A DNA stretch of 64,000 bases. It comes from Antedon bifida. Taxonomy: Eukaryota; Echinodermata; Crinoidea; Comatulida; Antedonidae. Where the stretch lies: positions 9,846,001 to 9,910,000 of the forward strand of contig OY727099.1 in NCBI GenBank assembly GCA_963402885.1. The letters run 5' to 3'. The notes beneath the pieces are model-generated. The model saw only the letters and a list, made by a program, of their open reading frames with translations, had not been told where the DNA came from and searched no databases. Below are positions 50,981 to 61,100 of this stretch, in pieces. A program made the translations under genes and the position numbers. Every line of letters starts with the position of its first letter. The first letter of the stretch is position 1.

Positions 50981-51019
50981 GAATAAGCAGGGAAGAGTTA
51001 CACTCTTCCCTGGAATAAG
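50981..51019. mobile_element. Tiny palindrome (25 bp) flanked by 7-bp direct repeat GAATAAG
   Basis: Arms CAGGGAAGAGT and ACTCTTCCCTG (11 bp, perfect) around TAC at 50988-51012, between GAATAAG at 50981-50987 and GAATAAG at 51013-51019. It is the same arm sequence as the element at 49588-49616 but a different flanking repeat, which is what two independent insertions with target-site duplication would leave. Confidence 0.85.
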
Positions 51020-52429
51020 GTAGAAGCACAATTTACAGAAAAATATAGAATTTTAATACATTTTAATTATCAGGAATAAAGAAACTGTATAACGGCTTCA
51101 CGTTGAATGATTTTTTCCTCTGTAAATCGAGATCAAACAATCCTATTAAATGAATATCTATTGTTTTACATTTGATGTTGTTCAGTTATTTTTAGTGCAC
51201 ACAAATATCTTCTTATATTTTTATTTGATTTGATTTAAATTGATTTGGAAAATCGTTAATAAAATGACATTACAGATAAATATATTTATAGAAGAATTTC
51301 TAGGATAGCCCAAAAAGTTTATTTCCATTGTCTTAGCTTATTTATATGTCTATATCCATTTTTTTGTCTACAGAAATAACTTAAACTGAATTTTTTTAAA
51401 CGAGATTCATGTTTATGATATTAATAGTATGTGTATTAATGATTAAGTATTACATTTTTTTTTAAATTTCAATATTTACGAGTTTTATAATTTTAGGTGG
51501 ACCTCTGTTCATTGTCAACATGACGGTAAAAATCCATTGAGGGCGCAGTCTTTCAAAAATATTTGACATACAAATTAGAAACACAAAACGCTATTATTAC
51601 GTCATTTGGTCTGGAACTTGATTGATGTTATTCGTTGTGTCATCTACTAAAACGTTGTTGTTGTTGTTCAATCTTTAAAAATAGATGATCAAACAAACCA
51701 AACCCATCCTCTGTAGTTTTTTGTATTTAATTTGTTTGAAAAAAAGAAATTCTGTCTGAAGATGAGTGGGATGAGTGGAAACACTCAAATTATCAACTCA
51801 TGTTTTAGTAGGAGGTATTTTAATACGGGTATGTTAGGACAAGAAATTGCAATGGGAGGTGCTATAATAATATTTGTAGACTAGGCTATTGTCATCATCC
51901 TTGTTATGATACAATGAAGAACAAACAAACATGTAAAAACAAAATGCATGATTTGTCAACTGTTGTTATTTCGTAATCATGAATAAATGTTTATTTTACT
52001 GATGTTTTTGGGAAAGTAAACTGCTCCGAGGTACGTTCAGAAGTGCATCTGAAAGGTCACCTGAAAGGGAAAACTCTACAAACTGGTAACACAAGATGGC
52101 CACCTAGCAACTAACACAACAACAGTAGGAAATATTCAAAGTATCATACTGGTTTCATCGGTGAAATGTAGAACAGAAGAAAAAGCATGTTATTTCAGAA
52201 CTTTAGGGACTTGCTACCATGCACAGATGACAATAAAAACACTTGTCGTTCACTAGTTTGGTTTACCAGTCACGGAGGATGATACACAGTTAGGCCTAAA
52301 GGTTTGAACAATACCTGATTGCATAAAACCAAGAACAACTGAAGATGAATGAGCAGATGAAAATAAGGTTTCCATTTTGTTGGGGGTATTCCAGATGCCG
52401 AAACAATAAACCCTATTGTTGCGTCACGG

Positions 52430-52545
52430 ATGAGTGATGATGATAAAGTTGATAATGAAAATGATAATGAGATTGATGATAGTGACCAAATTGATTACCG
52501 TTGTTGTGATGACGAAGATTGATGATTGATGATAATGAGGATAGG
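52430..52545. repeat. Degenerate (GAT)n-rich tract
   Basis: Many GAT/GATGAT units broken by substitutions. They give a histidine-rich spurious frame on the minus strand. Confidence 0.75.
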
Positions 52546-53375
52546 CCTACAACTCTGTTTTCAATGCAGTGTTTCAAAAGCTTATTCTGTTGTGTGTTGT
52601 TTCGTCTGCAGAATCGCATTCCACTTTTTCAAGTTGTCATTTATACTTAATCATGTAGAAGAACTTAGCTTAAAACTGAGGTCGGATTAGTTATGGTCAG
52701 ATAAATTGACGCAAAATCAGTTCCAAAACATTAACTTTATTTTATGTCGTTTGTACAGTATAATGCTGTATACTATTAGATTAAAAGATGGAATTTTGTT
52801 CTTGTTATTGTTGTCCGTATAGTATGTAAATGTAACATAGCTATCTAGTTAATAATGACTCATTTGCTGAATTAATCCATTTTAACCGATTATTCTTTCT
52901 GTTCTTCTCATTCTTTTCTGGAATCTGTCTGCGATTCTTTCTAACAATCGTTTTTTAATGATTTTTGTGGGTATGTTTTTTCTTATAATTAGAAAAATCA
53001 TAATTTTGATAATTATTCAACGTCAAATATGGATTGTATCTGTAATTTCACCTTCAAAGGTGTACCCATTGATGATTGACACAACTGGTACTCCTTTGAC
53101 TGACGTCACAAGGTCAGCTGTCAATTCGGTCCTAACCAAATCACCTGTCAACCAAAAATCATATTTTAAAATAAACTTCAAAAGTTCCCTCCATAATAAT
53201 ATTTATTAATAGTCCGATTTGTCTGACTATTTTAATATAATGTAATTTATACCACCTTCCCCATGTTATTAAACCGTCAGTAGTGGTATATACGATAGTT
53301 TATATAGTATAGTATAATACATTTGTTCGACAAATTCAAGGTCACGTCAAAAGTGAAAGGGTCATTCAATCAATG

Positions 53376-53413
53376 TCAGGTGTCGTCACGTCACCGCTAC
53401 ACGTGACACCTGA
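53376..53413. promoter_or_regulatory. Inverted CAGGTGTC/GACACCTG motif pair
   Basis: TCAGGTGTC at 53376-53384 faces GACACCTGA at 53405-53413, and both arms continue inward to ACGT. The motifs contain E-box-like CAGGTG and resemble T-box half-sites. A TCAAGGTCA nuclear-receptor-type half-site lies about 40 bp to the left. Regulatory function is inferred only. Confidence 0.3.
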
Positions 53414-53981
53414 GATTGATAGCGGTCGGTTATGCTCCGGTTTGTATGGTAAATAAAGTACACATGAAAAAAAGAGAACAAAATCAACAGAAATGAATTT
53501 TGTGGGCTAGGTTGGGAAACGTCCAATACAGGGGAAAATGTCCAGGGGAAAATACTGAAGAGGAAAATGTCAAAGACGGAAATATTGAGGTAAAATGGCT
53601 AAGGGGCAACTAAACTAGAACCAAATTATTTTACCGTAATATCATTGCTAAATATACTATAGATAATAAAGGAAACTATTTAATTAGGCCTACAGTGGTT
53701 GCTAATAATCATCCTCTCGTCTTATCCATCTTTTCTGTACGTATAATGGAAAGAGTGAGAGGTTTTTGATGACACAACGATCTACAAAACTAACATAGAA
53801 GTATTTTGATATAAAAAAAAAATCACATTTTCAATATACGGGCAATTAATAACCCATTGTACTAATCTACCGATTACCAAGATGCTGAAATTGATACCGA
53901 GGGAATTTTGCAAGTTAAAAACATTTAACCGCTTCGGCATTTATGATTCAACATTCTGTCGCACTTTTTAAAAAATGACTT

Positions 53982-53999
53982 TGACCTGAGACAAGGTCA
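53982..53999. promoter_or_regulatory. Everted nuclear-receptor half-sites (ER6)
   Basis: TGACCT and AGGTCA separated by six bases, in a CpG-richer stretch. This is consistent with a nuclear-receptor dimer site, but chance occurrence is possible. Confidence 0.3.
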
Positions 54000-56900
54000 A
54001 GGCCGCGCATGCGTCAAGGGACCGCGAATTTTGCCATGCGATTTTCCATTACCAGGCAATAATTACCGATCCATTCCGCCGATAGCGATACGTCGTCGTC
54101 GAGTACGTTGAGTTTGTCTTGATATCAATGATAACGTCCCGTGAATAGATTTTCACATTAGGGAATATTTTAAAGCAGCTGCCACGATGCACTTTCGTAC
54201 GCCATAAGCTGACCCTAGCGATGACTTTATAATCAAACAAAAACACGATAAGGCACGAAACGAGACGTAATATCGTTAAGTAGCGCGTAGTGGCTCGCTG
54301 AAAGTACACTCACGTGGCTCAGCGTAAATGGTATGTAAATATAAACACATGAGCAATTACAAAGGTAGAAAAATAACAACATTTGAACATTAATAATTTT
54401 TCTGGAAGTATTCAATCTCATAGCTCGTCTATATTTCGGGAAATGGAATTAAAATTGCAGTGATTTTGAAGAATGTCTTGGTTCTGCACAATATTGCCAT
54501 GTGGAATATTACAATCACATTTATTCATTATGGATTGACATCGGTGTTGCGTAATAGACATAATGATACAATGATATCTCCAGCTTTTGACCCACAACAC
54601 AAAACCCCCTCAATTGTCACAACACTTACTTGTTTAGTATTGATTGCCAACACTTCCCCATCATCCGTAATGTGTCTTGTGAAGAGGGTGGTATGGAATG
54701 TGGTCTGTTGGTAAAAAATAAAATCTTAATTGCATCTTTGGTATCGTTTGAACATTTTTTATACTTAAATCGTAGCCTATATGTGAAATCTATTTCCATG
54801 AAAGTGGAACCGCTAATTAGCCCATTTCCCGAGAAAGGTTTTAAGCGAGGCGCGTTTCAACGAATCGATTATGAAAACGGTTAAAGGGACATCGTATTCT
54901 CCATCAGTTTACCGATATCAATGACAACACTATAAATAATTATAATTATTTTATTGGTTGTTTATTGTCGGTCAGTTACGCACAAAGAGAAAAATTATCC
55001 ACACGCGCGTATAATGACGTCATGTCTACACTGTGTGCGCATTTAAAGCCATCACAAGGCACGCCTACCTTAATACAGGTCGGGTGTACTTTTAAACAAT
55101 GTTTTTCCACAGTAATTTCTAAATATATTGCAGTTTTCAACACTTGAACATAAAGATATCGGCTTCGTTTCCTAATTGATCAAACACATCCGACACACAA
55201 TTGGAATATTGTGCCGTGTTAACATTTCAAAATGCCTTGTTTCTCTCAGGGTTATTGTAAATGTTTAAAAGATAACACTGGATCCAATGTAGATCTGGGC
55301 CATGATGAATGTTAGAGTAACCTGGGGATAAATATGGCGTAGGAGCCTGTAAGGATTAGTCATCTAGGACTAGTACAGTTTTAGCAGAGACCCAGTTGTG
55401 GCCGTTTGATGTACCCGTACCCTTTGGCTTTGGCCCTTCATTGGTTAAAAGGGATACAATATAATACTATTTATGTGTGTGGCAGAAACATTTCCTTCGG
55501 CCTATAGCTAAAATGTAAAATAACAGTTTGTTCAAACCAATTTATGGAAAAAGAGGAATTCTCAAAACGGTGGTGTATAGTTGCACAATCGGCGATTCAC
55601 CACCAATGAGAAAAATAACCGTAAGGCCTAAAAGTATATACTGTACAATTATGTATAGGCATAATACTTTGTAGAATCCGCATTAAATTTGAATATCATT
55701 CCATTTAAATTACAAGATTTAAACTGCAAAATAAAGACGCACTGAGTATCATCCATACGCAACCATTCATGCACGTTTAGGGATGATGGACGCGTAACAT
55801 TTAAAACGTGCGCGCTCCTAACAAGTAATGTGTATTAGTCCAAGGTTCTAAGATGTTTTAAATTTCATTCCATTATATCTCAATTATTTCATCAATGTGA
55901 GTGTGCAATATTATATTATTGTTGATGTTTGAACTTTTGATTTATGCCTGGACATGAACTTGAGAATGTATAATTCGATTTAAGTATACAGTGAGGTAAG
56001 AATGGACTGTTTTCAAGCACAATCTTACCAGGAGCAAGAAATAGGCGTAGGCCCGAACAGATTTAACTGATTTTGCCCCAACACAACTGTAGCGTTTAAG
56101 GTACAAAGAAACCAATGATGCGGAGTTTTTTAATATTAATATTTTAATATTATAATAAACTAGTTTAATATATAAACATATTTGAAAACTGCAGTGCTCC
56201 AGGAACACGTTATTTAAAAATATTTATTCAGTAACAATTATGTTTTTAAAAGTATACAGTTATACAAGGCAATATGGACAAAATTATGTTGATAGAACTA
56301 TTGGGCAAAAGCGTACAAATAGGCCTACAACAAAAAAGGAATCGAATTTGTGATTTCATTCTACAAGCCATCTGGATTATAATTACAATATTATATATAA
56401 AGAGGAAAACAGCGAATACTCATCCCCAAGACAGCAGCTAACAAACAACTGTCGGAGGGATAGTTAAAGTTGGACACCTTTTGGAACGGGCTAAATTACT
56501 CAACGGACCTTTCATTAAATATTATTCGGCAACTGTTACAATTATTTGGTCTCTCAAGAAGCCATGCGAGTCAAAAATCACATCTTGCTAAATTGCCCTG
56601 CTAATAATTCAGACATCGCCTAGGAATTCCTCAACCACACTCAGCGATATAGTCTGTAACATTTTAATACTGTAATAAGTAATCACATTTATTAGCGTAA
56701 TTGTACAAGGGTAGTTGAGAAGGATCTAGGCCCCTAGTGCAACCCAATTAAGGTCTCTACTGGCCATCTAGCGCCTGCTGTTAGCCCGCAGATCAGATGT
56801 GAAAATTTAATCAAAATATCTCCCCTTGACGCACATTCCTAGGCTATCTCGCGACGCATGGTGCGTTTTGTGTGACGCTACAGCCTTTCGTGCACACACT

Positions 56901-57676
56901 AGAATACCAGTGTAATACAAAAACAACTTTTGAACGCCAATATACAAAAAACAAAACACATTTGCACCTAAATAAAATGTGCATTACATTTCTATACTGT
57001 TTCTCGGGATTAATATACTGTAATCCGGTTTGTGTGAATGAAATGGAGTCTACATTTTATTTTTTTCTCCAAAGGATGGAGTACAAAACACATACTCGAC
57101 GTTTAGAATAGATTTAGTGGAAAATAAGAACATGGCTTAAGTTCTAAAGATATTTAAATTTAGAAACATACGCCAAATGTTCAATGTGGCGGTTTTTTTA
57201 TTCAATGTTGGGGTCACGTGTTTAAGTAAACGCGCTATAAAATACCACGAAATAACATCTTTAAAACAAACTTAACACTTTAATTCTCACTGTTAGAAAG
57301 TATTTACTTAATTTTTATGACAAAATGTTACGTCAACACAAAGTTTAACTCTAAATGAAACAATAGAGGGCGCTGTTCATATTATGAAACGTTTATACAG
57401 TACTGTACCAAAAGTGAATGACGTAATACTGGACTGTATTATTTTTGTTTTCGTCATTATCCTTATTTAATCATAATTAGTGCTTTAATTTTTCATGATT
57501 CTATTGTGAACAAATTAAATCAAAATAGTAAAACATAATTTTTCCATGATTACATTTGGTATAAAAGGAATACACTTATCACAGTTGGTTTGTAGTAGTT
57601 ATTTGTGCAACAATGTTGTTACATTAGAACTTCTAACAGTCAAAATCATTTTCCTTTTGGGACTTTCCAGTTTTCT

Positions 57677-57682
57677 TTTATT
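57677..57682 (-). promoter_or_regulatory. Candidate polyadenylation signal of the RING gene
   Basis: AATAAA on the minus strand about 390 bases after the stop codon, which would give a 3'UTR of ordinary length. The call rests on the hexamer alone. Confidence 0.3.
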
Positions 57683-58070
57683 AAGTAAAGCATCTCATTA
57701 TTTTTTGGTCTAAATAAAAACAAACAAACCTTATTCTGCAAACTCACTTACAAAATGTGATGTTACTTTCAAAGTTTACCCTCAATTACACACTATTTTA
57801 CAGACAGCTGCATATGTGATTCCATGTTTTGTGAGTGTAACATTTCAACTGTTTAAATGCATATGCAATACATGGTCACTGGTCTCTACATGTGTTTTCA
57901 TAGCTTTCTTTTTTTCTAGTTTAGTACATCATTTAAAAATAAATAACAAAAAATATAAAAGTTCTCATGTTTTATAGATACTGAGTTCTACAAATGTTAA
58001 ACTTTAACAAACATTTTAATAAATTGGTATCCTATGGTACTTCTTGGTTTTTTGAAAACTTGGTTAATAT

Positions 58071-58115
58071 TTAGATCTGAACTTCTACCCTGCAAATTGG
58101 ACAGGCAGGATTTTT
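58071..58115 (-). CDS. RING gene last coding exon (final two zinc ligands)
   Basis: Acceptor TTCAACAG|AAAAAT, encoding KNPACPICRVEVQI and a TAA stop. It supplies C470 and C473, completing the RING with the correct ten-residue spacing from C459. It is too short for a simple frame search to report, but without it the RING is broken. Confidence 0.9.
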   Translation of the reverse strand, partial: KNPACPICRVEVQI

Positions 58116-61100
58116 CTGTTGAAAAAAAAATAGAATTCAAGAGTAAAAAGTAGACTCTCTGAAAACTCTCCCAAAATCAGACGTTTTTTGAGACATTAAA
58201 AACACTAGGAATAACAGAAATTCTGGTGGGGGGGGGGGGGGGGGCAAGAGTGTACGTTATTGGGAGAGTTGAGTGTATAATATTTATAACATAAAGCTCT
58301 GTCTACACTATCAAACTACTTTGACAAAAAAAGTGTGATGTGCCCAAATGTTAGTGATGTGCCCAAATGTTAGTGATGTGCCCAAATGTTAGTGATATGC
58401 CTAAATATGGTAGTGCTATGACATCATCACATAAAGTTTGATAGTGTAGACAGAGCTTAAGATATGAACAAAATAAGGAAGACGAAACAAGCATAATGAA
58501 AAAATGTCAGACAATAATGAATCAACAAAAACAATATATTTACCTCTGGAGTATTACTACAAAAATTTTACTAGAAACAAATATTTCAAACTCACCACTA
58601 GCCATTGGTCAACACATGTATCATGGTAGTCATGGAAACATGGTAGCTTACGGAGATTATCGCCCGTCTCATAGTCAGCCATGCATATACTGCAGGCTTT
58701 GTTTTGTATCTTACAGTCTGGTGTGTAAATAAACGTGGGTAGCTGGCTAATCTCTATAGCGCTTAGTCCCTTCTCAATGGCAGGGCCTAATCGTTCAGCT
58801 AGTGCCATCAATGTCTAAAATAGAAATTAGTCTTTTTAAATTGCACCCCAATACTATTTTCAACTTTATTACATAGATTATACTATTATAATACATGCAC
58901 CCGATTCCCAGTGCTGTATCTCCACATACTATCTACTGTATTTCCGAAGTACAGTATCATAGGAACATTTGATAATACAGCATCTCATTTATATCACATG
59001 TGGTGCCTGTATCATGTAAGGTTAGGTCAAACCACTACTATAAGATATGTGTAAACACATGTGATGTTTGTTGTACAGTATTAGCAAATGTTCCTATGAT
59101 ACCTTGAAAATAGATACAATACTGAGAATCGGCTAATACATGCGCATTTGTTTATACATACAAAATAAAATCATCATTTTTTTTTTAAACTTCTCTACCT
59201 AGAAATTAAGTGTAAGGATGCAATATTTGTAAATCTGTACAAATATGACCCAGACACCTTAATAAGGATGTGCTCAGTTTTGTCTAGAGATAAATAAGAC
59301 TTCTGTAACTAATCAAATAAAAACACAGGGCGTTGCCATCTTAGAGCATGTCAGTAAACCTTTGGGTGAGCCCTCTAGAGATACTCTAAATCAACTTCTG
59401 TAAAGCTCTGTTTACACTTTCAAGCTTTATGTGACGAAAAAATGTGATGTGCCAAAATATGGACATGATGATGTCATATCACTAGCATATTTTAGCATAT
59501 CACTAGCATATTTTAGCATATCACTAGCATATTTGGGCACATCACAGTTTTTGTCAAACTAGTTTGAGAGTGTAAACGGAGATTAACTGTTAAGGGTAAA
59601 TGAGTAAACATACCTCATAGTTATTGCCATCGTCAATTTCATCTTCTACAAATCTATGATGATGATGGTTATGATGATCTTGTCTTCTCCTTCTGCCTCT
59701 TGGTCGTCGAGGTGGTGTTGGCGTATTTATCTGTAAAAAAAAGAGAAAACAATTTGAAGAATTTCAGAACAAACTTATGATAACCAGTTGTCAACTTCCA
59801 AAATTACGTGTTGATTACCAATTACTAGTTTAGTTGAGCTACTTTCAGTTGGGGTTGACGTCATAAGTCTTAGATTTATCGAGCTACAGATTCAGTTCAT
59901 AGATTTGTATTCATTTGTAACATAAATCAATTAAATAATAATTCAATTCATTTATTACAAACAAGAGCAAAAATGACTTTAGAGACGAATTTCAAAAATT
60001 GTTTTATACACCAAGTTGGACATAGAAAATAGATAACTTATTGATACTTCGGAATATATCATGTCAAAGAATATCACATTATATTTGAATATCACCTATA
60101 TTTTTTTTAATACAAAAATCCTAAACAATTTTAGTTAGATATGTTTATTAGATGTACTTTTTATGATTTGTGATGGGTTTAAGAAAAGTTTCTTTATAGA
60201 CAAAATACAACTGTAATCCAGTTCCAGTACTATACACATATCATAGTTATTTCTTGTTTTCTATTAAAATAAATTGACATTAATCAATTTACTTTATTTT
60301 GACATAGAAATGAATTTGATTTCAGGCCATATGACTCGGCTATGCCGACAACCGGGTCCCACAATGACTTGTGAGTCTCGGTCAAGGCCGAAGAGTAACG
60401 TCACCTGACGGAAAAATGTCAGGTGACAGATTCAGAATTTTATCACATGACTCACAATATTATGTGAAACATTGGCATAAGTCAGCAGCTAATAACATAA
60501 TGTAAAACAGTTATGTTTGTGTGTTTAGTAAGAACGGACAGATGCGTGGAATTAAAAGATCTGTAGGCCTTGACGCATTAAATAGTAATTTCATAACATG
60601 TAACAATTTGTCCTTCTTAATAGGGTTATGTTTGTATCACCATGTACAAGCGGATAATTGTTGTGGAAATTAAAAATGAGATGTTCCCTGGGACATCATG
60701 TTAAACAAATCCGGCCTACTAATATCTGTGTCAGTTTGTATAAAATAAAAAAAAACATAACAGAATTATCATGCATGGAAAAGGACGTTAATAAGATTTG
60801 TTAAAGGGTTTGTATCATTAGTGGAAAAAACACAAAGACTGCGACAGAATAAGTATAGGCCTATCGTGGTGCTCAAAATAAACTACATAGAATTGAGAAT
60901 GTGATTAACCAGTCTAACATTTTAAATAATTTATAATAATAATATAATAGCCAATACACTATTTTTTACCTTCGACTCTGGCTACAGTACTACCTAAATT
61001 TTACAAATGGTTACAAAATGAGGAACAAAACCAGCAAAAAACCTCAATAATATCATGAATACATTAACAATCAAGTTTTAAACCCAAAATCATTGATTAA

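Larger units (their letters stand above)
49111..57676. other. Intergenic region between the Alx4-like gene and the RING gene
   Basis: About 8.5 kb with no supported exon. It holds a 95-bp tandem duplication, two tiny palindromes with direct-repeat flanks, a degenerate GAT repeat, a short 21-bp-type repeat near 53530-53600, and a CpG-richer stretch at about 53340-54310 with nuclear-receptor-type half-sites. The upstream regulatory region of the Alx4-like gene is expected here. Confidence 0.6.

Noticed and set aside
52413..52619. Histidine-rich minus-strand frame
   Set aside because: Produced by the degenerate GAT repeat.
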